In this document: piece after piece, positions 20,433 to 28,928 of the stretch
How positions within the stretch are numbered: the stretch's first letter is position 1
Layout of the letters: the number at the start of each line of letters is the position of its first letter
Virus record (IMG/VR): IMGVR_UViG_3300046170_000436
Span: 1 to 35,118 of that record
Length of the DNA stretch: 35,118 nucleotides
Source: a virus
Strand: one strand, 5' to 3'
The notes under the pieces: model-generated
The model's database searches: none
Seen by the model: only the letters and a program-made list of their open reading frames with translations
What the model was told of the DNA's origin: nothing
Made by a program: the position numbers and the translations under genes

Positions 20433-20610
20433 ACTTTCGCTGCCGCTGCTCTTGTTTTTCTTTTTCTTCTTTGAGATGTTGCTTTAGAAGTTCAACATAG
20501 ATGTCTCGTTCCCAAGGCATCATATTTTCAATCTCAGTTAATGAGTATTTATGATACTGTATCAAGGCAAAATTGAGTCTAAAATAAGCCTCAAGATCCA
20601 TATGGATCAT
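20422..20610 (-). CDS. Small tail-assembly-chaperone-like protein
   Basis: This gene encodes 62 residues, or 59 from the ATG at 20601 (MDLEAYFRLNFAL). It is all-helical: YFRLNFALIQYHKYSLTEIE, MMPWERDIYVELLKQHLKEE and a basic tail. The W-E-R-D-I-Y/L-L-Q-H-L pattern and the position just before a tape-measure-like gene resemble the small tail-assembly chaperones that precede tape-measure genes in many phages. Cyanophage annotations sometimes call proteins here gp51; I cannot confirm that. It follows the gp26 stop by two bases and overlaps the next gene by 11. Confidence 0.65.
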   Translation of the reverse strand: MIHMDLEAYFRLNFALIQYHKYSLTEIENMMPWERDIYVELLKQHLKEEKEKQEQRQRKYGG

Positions 20611-20612
20611 GC

Positions 20613-21332
20613 CTAAGCGAAAAAACTTGCTAACCCCTCCAGGAGAACTTCATTTTCCTTCTTGGTATTTGGGTTTTTAAACTTCACTGTATGTGAAAGT
20701 TTAGGCATAGTCTCAAAGAAAGTTTCAATTTCTTTGAATTGAGTGGAGTTCATTTGCTCAAGAAAGTCTTTAATTTCTTTCTTTGTACAATCCGCAGCAG
20801 CCCATACTTCTTCTTCGCTATAAATTTTATCAACACAAGATGCAATCAGATCAAAGGATTGTTCCAATTGATTCTTCTCGTTAAAATCAAAATTATTTGA
20901 AATGAACTGCTCCAGCGAGGGATACTTCATTTCCATCATCAAGTTATCATCTAATTTAATCTGTCGGGTATGATTATCACTTTTCTTTACCTTAATTTCA
21001 TCCAAACCAATGGTAACTTTTACCTCAGTTTGTCCATCATCAGGTGAGATTAAATTAACTTCAACTTCTTCACCTACAGATTTTCCACGAATGTTAAGGA
21101 AGAGATACTCAATATCAAATGTAGGTAGGTTCTCTACTTTAACTCCTTTAGTCTGAATACAATTCTTAAGAACAGATTTGATTGCAGTCGTAATCTGTTT
21201 GGTATCTTCACTCTCCATTGCAAGGACAAGAAGTTTTTCTTCCTTGACTAGAAAAGGTCTATACTGAATTGTTTCTTCTGTCGATGGCAATTCAAGATCA
21301 TACTTGGGTGTAGCAATCTTTGGTAATGGCAT
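20613..21332 (-). CDS. 26: Baseplate hub assembly protein gp26
   Basis: This gene encodes 239 residues, near T4 gp26 (208). The N-terminal motif is typical of the T4 baseplate hub family: LPKIATPKYDLELPSTEETI, YRPFLVKEEKLLVLAMES, then AIKSVLKNCIQTKGVKVENL and FDIEYLFLNIRGKSVGEEVE. The C-terminal half is helical and contains WAAADCTKKEIKDFLEQMNS. gp26 helps build the central hub before wedges join. It lies between the gp54-like gene and the tape-measure-like genes. A TCTAAATA box about 30 bases upstream suggests its own late promoter. Confidence 0.88.
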   Translation of the reverse strand: MPLPKIATPKYDLELPSTEETIQYRPFLVKEEKLLVLAMESEDTKQITTAIKSVLKNCIQTKGVKVENLPTFDIEYLFLNIRGKSVGEEVEVNLISPDDGQTEVKVTIGLDEIKVKKSDNHTRQIKLDDNLMMEMKYPSLEQFISNNFDFNEKNQLEQSFDLIASCVDKIYSEEEVWAAADCTKKEIKDFLEQMNSTQFKEIETFFETMPKLSHTVKFKNPNTKKENEVLLEGLASFFA

Positions 21333-21361
21333 AATAACCTATAGATATGTTTCAGTGTGAT

Positions 21362-21369
21362 TATTTAGA
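21362..21369 (-). promoter_or_regulatory. Late-promoter-like box TCTAAATA
   Basis: The minus strand reads TCTAAATA, one mismatch from TATAAATA, 29 bases upstream of the gp26 ATG in the 46-base gap after the gp54-like gene. Position and sequence fit a T4-type late promoter; activity is inferred. Confidence 0.4.
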
Positions 21370-21378
21370 GGGGTTTTT

Positions 21379-22296
21379 TTATTCTCCGCGAGCAAACGCA
21401 TTAATTTCTGCTGCCAATGCTGGAGAAAGTTTATCACCAACCTTACCTTGCTCTCTAACTTGTTGTTCCGTAGTCAACATAAATGCTCCAGTGGAATCAT
21501 AAAGACCTTCTCCTTCAGGTCCAGTATTCTGAATAACATTTTGTTGAACATCAGATGCGTTCTCTTGAGCGACTGGTGGTTTCTGAGTATTTGATTGATC
21601 AGGTTTTTGTGCAGTTGTAGATACTTTTGGTTGTTGAGTTGCTACCTTTACATCAGTAATAACATATCTTAAGTATGTCATAGACACTGAACACTTTAAA
21701 AGACTGGATGAATCATAACTCACTGGCATAGCAGAAACTGAAATTGGATATGCCCCAACGAATTCATACTCCAAACTATTCCTACGATTTCTTTCAAATT
21801 TTACTATCTTAAGTCCTTCACATCTATATTCTTTCGGATAATTCATTCTATAATGATATCCAGTATTATTTAATTCTATTTCTGATCCATCTGCTCTAGG
21901 TCCAGATTCGCCTGTCACAAATCTCATCCAACCTTCAAAAAATCTAATCGGCAAATATCCATCTGACTCAACATAAAATGTAAAATCTATCCTATCATCA
22001 TACATTCTTCTATGTGCATACCTTTCGGTTACACCAGTAAAATCATTCTTAAGTTCAAAAGTTGCAATAGAAGAACCAGGCAGAGATGCCTCAGAACAAG
22101 ATATGTTTAAGGTCTGTTGTTCTGCCGTTGACGGTGCATATTTCTTTAATATGGCATTAAGATTACCTGCACCCACAGGAATTTTTACTTCATATTGAGA
22201 GGTTAGTGCCGGTTTTAATAGTTTATCTTTTAAACTAACAATTGTAGTTCCATCGGTAGACTTACCGCCATAGACAACTTCTGTTTGATTAGGCAT
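21379..22296 (-). CDS. Tail-tube-like baseplate protein, probable gp54
   Basis: This gene encodes 305 residues. The central part (about residues 30-210) reads like the tail-tube fold of gp19/gp54: YEVKIP, LNISCSEASLPGSSIATFEL, GVTERYAHRRMYDDRIDFTF, YLPIRFFEGWMRFVTGE and VGAYPISVSAMPVSYDSSSL. The C-terminal 90 residues are a Gln/Pro/Thr-rich linker and an Ala-rich tail. gp54 caps the baseplate and starts tube polymerisation, and its length is close to T4 gp54 (about 320). It heads the minus-strand tail block and is divergent from gp4. A tail-tube paralogue other than gp54 is the main alternative. Confidence 0.72.
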   Translation of the reverse strand: MPNQTEVVYGGKSTDGTTIVSLKDKLLKPALTSQYEVKIPVGAGNLNAILKKYAPSTAEQQTLNISCSEASLPGSSIATFELKNDFTGVTERYAHRRMYDDRIDFTFYVESDGYLPIRFFEGWMRFVTGESGPRADGSEIELNNTGYHYRMNYPKEYRCEGLKIVKFERNRRNSLEYEFVGAYPISVSAMPVSYDSSSLLKCSVSMTYLRYVITDVKVATQQPKVSTTAQKPDQSNTQKPPVAQENASDVQQNVIQNTGPEGEGLYDSTGAFMLTTEQQVREQGKVGDKLSPALAAEINAFARGE

Positions 22297-22297
22297 T

Positions 22298-22305
22298 TAT
22301 AAATA
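22298..22305 (+). promoter_or_regulatory. T4-type late promoter TATAAATA
   Basis: A perfect TATAAATA lies on the plus strand 22 bases before the gp4 start, in the 31-base divergent gap. This is the T4 late-promoter consensus, normally used with gp55, gp33 and the sliding clamp. A weaker minus-strand candidate (TATATAAG, about 22322-22315) could serve the divergent gp54-like gene. Confidence 0.75.
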
Positions 22306-22327
22306 GTTTTTACCTTATATATTATGT

Positions 22328-22771
22328 ATGGCAGAAAGTATTAAGAGTAAATACAGACCATCATTTCCCAGAAAATATAAAGGTGACCCTACAAACATTA
22401 TATGTCGAAGTAGTTGGGAGCGCAAGTTCTGTCGTTGGTGTGACATGAACGAGAACATTCTCCAATGGGGTAGTGAAGAATTTCATATCCCATACATCTC
22501 ACCTCTTGACCGTAGGATACATAGATACTTTCCAGACTTTATAATCAAAGTAAAGGAAAGTACGGGTCAAATTAAAACTTATGTGATAGAAGTCAAACCA
22601 AAAAAACAAACTAAACCACCTAAAAAAAGAGAACGAGTTAGTAAATCATACATTTATGAATGCAAGACCTGGGAAGTTAACAAGGCAAAGTGGAAGGCCG
22701 CTGTTGAGTTCTGTGAGGATAGAAGAATTGAATTTAAGATTATCACAGAAGACGAACTAGGTATCAAATGA
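22328..22771 (+). CDS. 4: Head completion protein gp4
   Basis: This gene encodes 147 residues, close to T4 gp4 (150). Diagnostic motifs are YRPSFPRKYKGDPTNIICRS, SWERKFCRWCDMNENILQWG, SEEFHIPYISPLDRRIHRYF, PDFIIKVKE and TYVIEVKPKKQT. The ExxF...PDFxI...VIEVKPK arrangement resembles a TnsA/restriction-endonuclease-like core (D in PDF, E-x-K in IEVK). It completes filled heads before tail joining. It is the first gene of the plus-strand block, overlaps the next gene by four bases (ATGA) and follows a perfect late-promoter box. Confidence 0.93.
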   Translation: MAESIKSKYRPSFPRKYKGDPTNIICRSSWERKFCRWCDMNENILQWGSEEFHIPYISPLDRRIHRYFPDFIIKVKESTGQIKTYVIEVKPKKQTKPPKKRERVSKSYIYECKTWEVNKAKWKAAVEFCEDRRIEFKIITEDELGIK

Positions 22772-23118
22772 ACCGCATAGAACCTAACATTTCAGATATT
22801 AAATCCGAGAAAGACCTTGGAGAAAGAATGGAACTTATAATGTATGCACTAAATGATACTGTGACACCAATACCTGAAGCAGGAACTATATGTACCTTCA
22901 AATATTTTGCAAAGACACCTAAATTAGAATATGATCAACACCCATTAGTTGCAGTAAGTGATATATTTCCATGGGGATTTCGTGGAATTAACTTTCATCT
23001 CAGAGATTATAGACAATATACCTGGCAAGAACTAGGAACTCAGGTTTATATTGTTCAACAAGAAGAACTTGATGACCTTATGTCACTAAACTATAAGAAA
23101 ATGGTGCTAAATAAGTAA
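22768..23118 (+). CDS. Conserved cyanophage protein between gp4 and gp48
   Basis: This gene encodes 116 residues with no catalytic motif. Visible segments are IKSEKDLGERMELIMYALND, PEAGTICTFKYFAKTPKLEY, HPLVAVSDIFPWGFRGINFH and LRDYRQYTWQELGTQVYIVQ. It looks like a small beta-barrel plus helix. Analogous small genes sit between gp4 and gp48 in cyanomyoviruses, so a virion-assembly role is likely, though unnamed. It overlaps gp4 by four bases. Confidence 0.78.
   Translation: MNRIEPNISDIKSEKDLGERMELIMYALNDTVTPIPEAGTICTFKYFAKTPKLEYDQHPLVAVSDIFPWGFRGINFHLRDYRQYTWQELGTQVYIVQQEELDDLMSLNYKKMVLNK
23106..23113 (+). promoter_or_regulatory. Possible late-promoter box before gp48
   Basis: GCTAAATA lies about 20 bases upstream of the gp48 ATG and overlaps the end of the preceding gene. 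It shares the CTAAATA core with the gp26 box but has two mismatches to TATAAATA. Weak evidence. Confidence 0.3.
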
Positions 23119-23132
23119 AAAGATAGTCTGTA

Positions 23133-24540
23133 ATGGCATCAGCAAATAGCAAAGTAGCTAAAGTAAAAACACAAGAAAGTGGTGCCTTTGGTTCCAAAAG
23201 GGATGTAAATAATTTTTATCAAACAGAAGTTACTACTCTTGGTGATGGTAGTATAAAGAGAGAAACTTATAGAGGTGACTCAACTAAAGATGGAAGTTTA
23301 GTAAATAGAGTTTTAATTCAAGAGGCAACAGTTAAGGATGGAAAAGAAACAAGTAAAACAATATCGTCTAATGCATCAGCAGGTGAAAAGGCAGCATTAA
23401 ATAATCCAGACTCGCAATTGAGTGGTTCAATAAAACAGCAAACTAAAAATGCTGGAGATATAGTTCAAAAAAATGAAGCAGATGCTGCTGCAGGTGGACT
23501 TACAGATATTGGTAAAAAAAATCAAGAAGTACTTGGTGGTGGTTCGGGCAATGATGCAGAAAATGATAATGATGCAGCTGCAACCAAATCAGCACCTGGT
23601 TTACCGACTGAAGACTCAGTAGATGGAACTAGAACAAAATTCCCAACCATAGTTCATCCTACAGGTTTAGGTAAATCTAAGCAAGATGTTATTAGGTTTG
23701 ATATGATGGAATATCAACCTCAAGATTTTGCAGCAACAGGTCAATTTGGATTTACCAGTGGTCGCGTTGGTAGTCGCGAAAGGTCAATTGGGTCAGTAAC
23801 TCTTCCAATCCCATCAGGAATTTCCGATCAAAGTTCAGTTGAATGGGGATCAAATTCAATGACTGCTATAGATGCTGCAAAAGCATTGGTAGCAACAACC
23901 GCAATGCGGGCAGCTTTTAAATAAACCCGCAAGCGCAATAACTGAAGCGGCAAAAGGAGTGGGAGATGGCATAGGAAGTCTCATGAAAACAGTCAAAGCT
24001 AATGATCAAGCTGCTGGCACAGCAATTGCCAATAGTTTTGCTGCTGCCGCTGCAGGTGTAGATGGTCAGTCATTATTATCAAGGACAACTGGTCAAGTTT
24101 TGAATCCTAATATGGAACTTTTATTTAAAGGTCCAACACTAAGACCATTTCAATTTACATTCACATTAGCTCCTAGAGATGAAGATGAAGCAAAAAGTGT
24201 AATATCTATAATACGATTTTTTAAACAGGGAATGGCACCAATTAGAAGTCAATCAAACTTATTCTTAAAATCACCACATACTTTTCAACTTCGTTACCTA
24301 CATAGAGGTGAGGAAGGAGATGGTGGAACTGGTTTACATTTTAAACTGAATGCATTTAAAGAGTGTGCTCTTCAAACTGTTGGAGTTAACTATACCCCAA
24401 CAGGAAATTATGCAACATATCAAGATGGTACGATGGTAGCATATGAATTAACTTTAGGATTTAGTGAACTGGAACCAATATATAATGATGATTTTGGTAT
24501 GGGTGGCGGATCAGAACTAGACGACGCAATAGGTTTCTAA
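23133..24540 (+). CDS. 48: Baseplate tail-tube cap gp48, frame broken once
   Basis: The gene reads to a TAA at 23924 (AMRAAFK) and continues in the next frame as NKPASAITEAAKGVGDGIGS to 24540. One extra A in the run at about 23919 explains this; without it the protein has 468 residues. The N-terminal third is low-complexity Asp/Asn/Ala-rich. Then come TIVHPTGLGKSKQDVIRFDM, RVGSRERSIGSVTLPIPSGI and, after the break, LNPNMELLFKGPTLRPFQFT and FTLAPRDEDEAKSVISIIRF. This is characteristic of gp48, the baseplate component under the tube. gp53 follows with a one-base gap. Confidence 0.87.
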
Positions 24541-24541
24541 A

Positions 24542-25207
24542 ATGTCAAATTACTTTAGTCAATTACCGGATTTCGAATATGTCAGCAGACTTCCTGATTC
24601 CAGGATATCTGATTACATTACAGTAAAAAATATTTTCATGAGAGGAAAACTCAGAGAAGATATTTTCCAAAATGCATCAGTTTTTACAAAATATAAAGTT
24701 AAAGGTAATGATAGACCAGATAATGTTGCATTTGAAGTTTATGGGGATGCCAATTTAGATTGGTTAGTGTTGACATGCAATAATATTTTGAATGTATATG
24801 AAGAATGGCCTATGACACAAATTAATTTTGAGAATTATTTACTAGAAAAATATGAAACCTATGATAATATCAATGCAGCACATCATTATGAAACAACCGA
24901 AGTCAAAAATTCTTCAGGTGTTGTAATTGTTCCTGCTGGATTAGAAGTTGATTCAAATTATTCAATATCATTTTACGATAGTGTCACTGAGGGGATGACA
25001 ATAGTATCATCTCCAGTTATAGAAGTAACGAATTATATGTATGAAGAACGACTTCAAGATGATAGAAGAAATATTTTTATCTTAAAACAAAGATTCCTAA
25101 ACGTAGTCAAAGATGACTTAGAAGAAATGATGGAATACAAAAAAGGTTCCACTCAATACATGAATGGAACCCTTAAGCGTGCTGATAATATCAGACTATT
25201 TCAGTAG
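24542..25207 (+). CDS. 53: Baseplate wedge subunit gp53
   Basis: This gene encodes 221 residues, slightly longer than T4 gp53 (196). Recognisable motifs are NYFSQLPDFEYVSRLPDSRI, DYITVKNIFMRGKLREDIFQ, FTKYKVKGNDRPDNVAFEVY, GDANLDWLVLTCNNILNVYE and EWPMTQINFENYLLEKY, then a small beta insert and a C-terminal helical part. gp53 joins neighbouring wedges around the hub. It is the last plus-strand gene and converges on gp32 across a 53-base AT-rich gap with no convincing terminator (only a 5-bp TAACC/GGTTA stem). Confidence 0.93.
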   Translation: MSNYFSQLPDFEYVSRLPDSRISDYITVKNIFMRGKLREDIFQNASVFTKYKVKGNDRPDNVAFEVYGDANLDWLVLTCNNILNVYEEWPMTQINFENYLLEKYETYDNINAAHHYETTEVKNSSGVVIVPAGLEVDSNYSISFYDSVTEGMTIVSSPVIEVTNYMYEERLQDDRRNIFILKQRFLNVVKDDLEEMMEYKKGSTQYMNGTLKRADNIRLFQ

Positions 25208-25260
25208 ATTAATATATGCTGCGATAACCAATAAGGTTAAGCACAACTGATTATATCTCA

Positions 25261-26187
25261 TCACTCTTCAGCAAGTTTCTGGAAGTAGGACAGAGCATCA
25301 TCTTCATCAGAGTCAGCAGACTTTGTTGGAGTGATGTCAGGTGCATTGAAGTCTGCCGCAGGAGCACTCTTTGCTGCCCAGTCAGGAGCAAAGTTACCGC
25401 GAGAGTTGTCTTCGTTGTCAGTCTCTTCATCATAACGAGCAGGTGCAGACTTCTGACCCAGAACCATCTTCAAACGTGTTTGTAGTTGTTCATAGGACTT
25501 GAATTGATCTGCTGCAACAAGTGATGCAAGAGAGTATTGCTTGGTCCACAACGCTTCTAGTGCATCATCATCATCTAGAAGTGGTGAAACTTTATCAAAC
25601 TCAGATGAATCATAGTTCCAGTAACCTGCAACTTTCTTCAGTTTCAGTTTGAAGTTAGCACCCTGCCAGAAGTCAAAGGGATTGATTGGAGTCTCATCCT
25701 CAAACTCAGGTTGCATTGCTTCCATAACCTTATCAAAGATCTTCTTACCAAACTTATACAGGAAGACACGACCTTCATTCTGAGGGTTAGCCTTGTCCTG
25801 CACAACATAAATGTTGGCATAGTAAGAGAGTTTGCGTTTCTGCTTACGGACAGTATCTTTATCTGCTTCGTTACCGCTGTTCCATAGTTCGCGGTTGTAC
25901 TCAGACACAGGGTCTTTACCACCAGTTGTGGTCAAAGAGTTTTCGATGTACCATCCACCAGGACCCTGGAAGGCATGGGAATACATCTTTGCCCATGGGA
26001 GTTCTTCACCATTAGGTGCGGGCAGGAAACGGATGACGGCATAACCATTGCCGGTCTTATCCATTTCGGGTTTCCAGAGACGCTCATCAGCACCACCAGA
26101 AGTATTGTTCATCTTCTCAACTTCCTTAACCAGTTTAGATGTAAGGGAACCAAGAGAAGATTGCTTTTTAAGATTTGCGAAAGACAT
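25261..26187 (-). CDS. 32: Single-stranded DNA-binding protein gp32
   Basis: This gene encodes 308 residues, similar to T4 gp32 (301). The N-terminal basic segment (ANLKKQSSLGSLTSKL) matches the cooperativity domain with its LAST-like motif. The core has GNGYAVIRFLPAPNGEELPW, SHAFQGPGGWYIENSLTT and KLSYYANIYVVQDKANPQN, the OB-fold surface. The last 60 residues are Asp/Glu-rich, the acidic tail that binds replication proteins. There is not a single cysteine, so the zinc finger of T4 gp32 is absent. It has its own sigma70-type promoter (26260-26232). Confidence 0.95.
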   Translation of the reverse strand: MSFANLKKQSSLGSLTSKLVKEVEKMNNTSGGADERLWKPEMDKTGNGYAVIRFLPAPNGEELPWAKMYSHAFQGPGGWYIENSLTTTGGKDPVSEYNRELWNSGNEADKDTVRKQKRKLSYYANIYVVQDKANPQNEGRVFLYKFGKKIFDKVMEAMQPEFEDETPINPFDFWQGANFKLKLKKVAGYWNYDSSEFDKVSPLLDDDDALEALWTKQYSLASLVAADQFKSYEQLQTRLKMVLGQKSAPARYDEETDNEDNSRGNFAPDWAAKSAPAADFNAPDITPTKSADSDEDDALSYFQKLAEE

Positions 26188-26231
26188 AGGATTCTTTAGA
26201 TTTTTTGGATTTGGTCTGTGTGTACTTCGTT

Positions 26232-26260
26232 ATTCTAGACGAGTCAATCGTCTTTGTCAA
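26232..26260 (-). promoter_or_regulatory. Sigma70-type promoter for gp32
   Basis: On the minus strand TTGACA (26260-26255), a 17-base spacer and TAGAAT (26237-26232, one mismatch to TATAAT) lie 45 bases before the gp32 ATG. It overlaps the last codons of the DUF1825 gene. The start of transcription should be near 26225. Confidence 0.78.
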
Positions 26261-26581
26261 TCTGCTTCTTCATAACATCAAGCATTCTACTCATGTTATT
26301 GAAAACAGAATTCATATCAGTGTTGGGAGAAAGTCCCATCATTGCAGCAGAGTCAAGAATGTTCTGCTTCATTTTTTTAGGCCTTCAGGATCGTCAGATA
26401 AACTCAAACGAGTATAAAGAACTTTTTGTTTTTCAATAAGTCTTTCTAGAAGTGCTACATGAAAAAGTTGTTCCTGACTGGTCATCTTAGGAAAATTAAA
26501 AACATTACGATATACATCATCTTGCAACTCACTTATTTCCGTCATTTCTGCACGGACAACATCAGAATCAAAAAAACTCAT
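26244..26581 (-). CDS. DUF1825 family protein, frame break at an A7 run
   Basis: The first 70 residues (MSFFDSDVVRAEMTEISELQ, FPKMTSQEQLFHVALLERLI, EKQKVLYTRLSLSDDPEGLKK) match DUF1825, a short helical family common in cyanobacteria and their phages. They stop at TGA after an A7 run (26372-26378). The next frame supplies the missing end: MKQNILDSAAMMGLSPNTDM, FNNMSRMLDVMKKQIDKDD. Restoring one A gives 112 residues, the normal length. CTA AAA AAA followed by TGA is also a good -1 slippery site, so programmed slippage is possible. Function is unknown. It overlaps the gp59 stop by four bases. Confidence 0.78.
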
Positions 26582-27171
26582 TTTCTTAATACAACCTCTT
26601 TAACAATTTTTTTGTAACGGAATACATCAATATTTAGGAATGGAGAATACTTTTTCATTCGAAGACTTACGGTTTCCCAGACAGGATCTTTTAGATCTTT
26701 ATCCCACTTGGTCCTGAATCCAAGTATCTTATCAAGGATAACCATAGTCTCAATTGATATATTCTCTCTTAGATATTCTTTTAAGATTAGTGGGTGACCT
26801 TTTTGACTTGAGAATGCAGAGTCTATCTTATTTTCAATCAAAATAGATTCTACTTCCTCTTTAAAGATATATGATAATGATTGATTCCTTTTCTTCCATG
26901 CAGTATACCGACCTTCTCCTTCTCGAATCATCTCTCCGATCCAGAGTTTACTTGGGTCAGTGCAAGTAATAAAGTTAGATATAAAGAATTCGATTACTTC
27001 TTTATCGTCCTTGCCTCTAGCAAGTTTCTCAAACCAGAAGCGATCTTTTCGTTTATAAAAAGACTGGACAGTCGCACGACTCTTCCCACAATACTTGTGA
27101 TAGTCATACTTATCTTTCGTAAAGTGATTCTTTAACGAAAGGTATTGCTTATAGGCATCAAAGGGCATCAT
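26578..27171 (-). CDS. 59: Helicase loader gp59
   Basis: This gene encodes 197 residues, against 217 in T4. Alignment by eye to T4 gp59 is good: YKQYLSLKNHFTKDKYDYHK, YKRKDRFWFEKLARGKDDKE, VIEFFISNFITCTD, KLWIGEM and, near the end, TMVILDKILGF and PFLNIDVFRYKKIVKEV. gp59 binds fork DNA and gp32 and loads the gp41 helicase. It lies two genes from gp32, fitting their joint role. It has two adjacent ATGs and no Shine-Dalgarno; the start abuts a T run in a conserved upstream element. Confidence 0.88.
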   Translation of the reverse strand: MMPFDAYKQYLSLKNHFTKDKYDYHKYCGKSRATVQSFYKRKDRFWFEKLARGKDDKEVIEFFISNFITCTDPSKLWIGEMIREGEGRYTAWKKRNQSLSYIFKEEVESILIENKIDSAFSSQKGHPLILKEYLRENISIETMVILDKILGFRTKWDKDLKDPVWETVSLRMKKYSPFLNIDVFRYKKIVKEVVLRK

Positions 27172-27222
27172 GAAAAAAGTAATAGGGTCAAATTTTTGCC
27201 GGAATTTTTTTCAGGCAAAAAT
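27172..27222 (-). promoter_or_regulatory. Conserved intergenic element, copy 2
   Basis: On the minus strand TTTTTGCC (27221-27214 region) and GGCAAAAA (27200-27193) form an 8-bp inverted repeat around a loop with AAAAAAATTCC. TTTGACCCTATTAC, a T run and the gp59 ATG follow. The layout matches 957-1010 almost base for base outside the stem, while the stem sequence differs. Preserved pairing with changed sequence suggests an RNA hairpin. TATTAC lies about eight bases before the ATG. Confidence 0.55.
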
Positions 27223-27226
27223 GAAA

Positions 27227-27484
27227 TTAAATCGGTAGTTTTGCTCTAGAACTTCTCTTCAGGAAATTTAGTTCTTGAGCCTCACATTTAACCTTTTCTT
27301 TTAAAGGTTTAGTAATTAACTTGGGAACAAATTCTACGTCAATACCATTCTTCTCACAGAAATGAATGATAGCATCAATGTATGATATGCTTTTAGTTTC
27401 TTGAACAAGAGTTTCAATCTCTTGCGTGAATCGAGCAGGACAAAAGAATTTACTCTCTAGTGCTTTTTCTAGTTCATTACCCAT
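27227..27484 (-). CDS. 33: Late-transcription co-activator gp33
   Basis: This gene encodes 85 residues from the ATG at 27484 (MGNELEKALESKFFCPARFT). The frame is open nine codons further upstream, but that part lies in the exonuclease gene. The family pattern is clear: FTQEIETLVQETKSISYIDA, IIHFCEKNGIDVEFVPKLIT, KPLKEKVKCEAQELNFLKRS. gp33 bridges RNA polymerase and the sliding clamp to activate late promoters, consistent with the TATAAATA box before gp4. It overlaps the exonuclease stop by eight bases. Confidence 0.85.
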   Translation of the reverse strand: MGNELEKALESKFFCPARFTQEIETLVQETKSISYIDAIIHFCEKNGIDVEFVPKLITKPLKEKVKCEAQELNFLKRSSRAKLPI

Positions 27485-28157
27485 CCTCTGACCCAGTATT
27501 GTGATGTACAAATTCTTTAATGTATCTAACTAATAACTTAATATAATCCCCTTTGTTTCTTTTGTCAAATACCTCAACTTCACCACCTGGTGTAACCATA
27601 ATGGTGATGAGTTTTTTGACGGGGATACCAGTTAGTTCATAATATGCAGCAGCATAAAAAGTTTCTTGAACGAAATAGTTTTCTAACCATTTCTCAGGTT
27701 TAATTTTTTCAGAAGTTTTAAAGTCAATGACTGCAAGTTCTCCTTCATATTCAGCAATGCAGTCAACCCTACCAGCTAAACCAAGATACTCTGAGTACAA
27801 GGTTCTTTCGATAGCGTGTACGTTATTTATCTTATCCAAATATGGTTTAGCATGATGAAACATAAACTTTGTAAGAGGACGAAAGTCATCCCAGTTTATT
27901 TCATTGTTCCGCATGTATACTTCAACTGCTTCATGGAAATCCGTACCACGGGTAGTTGCTCTTTTAGTAATGCGATTTGCTTCTTCAACACCAACTCTCT
28001 TACGCCACTTAACAAAAATTTGTCGGTTATAAAAAGAAGTTACAGACGTAATAGAAGGCACCCAGTCTCCATTAGGTAAGTTATAGAGACGGATGCCAGT
28101 TGTTTCTTTCTTGTTTAGTTCAAGGTCACCGAGATAATTACAATGCTCAAAAATCAT
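27477..28157 (-). CDS. PD-(D/E)XK exonuclease, MGME1/RecB-like
   Basis: This gene encodes 226 residues. The nuclease core is visible: TTRGTDFHEAVEVYMRN (motif I His/Glu region), YLGLAGRVDCIAEYEGELAV (the GxxD of GRVD), IDFKTSEK (the D-x-K core) and YFVQETFYAAAYYELTG (the QxxxY motif). The order G-x-x-D, D-F-K, Q-x-x-x-Y is that of MGME1/RecB-type exonucleases. It probably degrades DNA in recombination or host-genome breakdown. It overlaps phoH by four bases (ATGA) and gp33 by eight, within the replication block. Confidence 0.88.
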   Translation of the reverse strand: MIFEHCNYLGDLELNKKETTGIRLYNLPNGDWVPSITSVTSFYNRQIFVKWRKRVGVEEANRITKRATTRGTDFHEAVEVYMRNNEINWDDFRPLTKFMFHHAKPYLDKINNVHAIERTLYSEYLGLAGRVDCIAEYEGELAVIDFKTSEKIKPEKWLENYFVQETFYAAAYYELTGIPVKKLITIMVTPGGEVEVFDKRNKGDYIKLLVRYIKEFVHHNTGSEDG

Positions 28158-28905
28158 AAATTCAAATCCATTTTTGCAACTAAGTATTCTTTACACAGAC
28201 CAGATCTAACAATATCCTCAACACCAAATTCAATGATATCCATCGATGGCATTGTTCTAAGGATTCTCATGAAATCTGAGATACCATTCTTCTCTGTGGT
28301 TTTAATGAGGTCAGATTGTGTTGCGTCTCCACAGAACATAATCTTACTATTTTCACCAATCCTTGTAATTATACTATCAAGTTCGTGAAAATTCAAGTTC
28401 TGAAATTCATCAACAATGATGATTGCATTATCAAGAGTTGTACCACGAATAAAAGATGTACTCCAAAAACTTACAGTCCCTTGATTCTTAAGATTGCCAT
28501 ACAACATCTCAAAATCATTATCATTTGGCATCTCAAACATATACTTTACCATATTCTTATATGGAATCTGATAAAGAGAAGACTTATCTCATGGTCACCA
28601 GGTAAGAAACCAATCTCTCTGGTTGCTACAAGAGACCTGACAATGTAGATCTTATCATAAGGTGTCCTTGTATCAAGAACATCTCTTAGAGCATTGTAGA
28701 GGGTGATAAACGTCTTACCTGTACCTGCTGCACCATAAGCAACGATATTTTGATCGTTCTTATAGCAACGAAATAGTTCTTGCTGATTTTCTGTTAACGG
28801 TTCGATGGGTTTCATCAAATCCGTATTGATTGGTTTCTTTCTTTTCATCTGTCTGTTAGACATTCCGAATGGAACTGGTGATTGAGACTTTTTCTTTGAG
28901 GTCAT
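28154..28905 (-). CDS. phoH: PhoH-like ATPase, frame broken once
   Basis: The N-terminal frame covers PLTENQQELFRCYKNDQNIV, Walker A GAAGTGKT and REIGFLPGDHE. The C-terminal frame continues as DKSSLYQIPYKNMVKYMFEM, then SFIRGTTLDNAIIIVDEFQN (Walker B DE) and KIMFCGDATQSD. One missing base near 28590 separates them; restoring it gives 250 residues, the usual cyanophage length. PhoH proteins are P-loop ATPases of unclear role, possibly RNA-related or linked to phosphate stress. The gene lies between an FmdB-like small gene and the exonuclease. Confidence 0.88.
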
Positions 28906-28928
28906 ACGCTATAAAAAGATTAGAAGAA

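Noticed and set aside
25208-25260. TAACC/GGTTA inverted repeat in the convergent gap between gp53 and gp32 as a bidirectional terminator.
   Set aside because: The stem is only five base pairs and no T run follows on either strand.
28546-28905. The phoH frame break as programmed frameshifting.
   Set aside because: There is no slippery heptamer at 28585-28595. A missing base restores the family sequence DHEDKSSLYQ, so an error is simpler.
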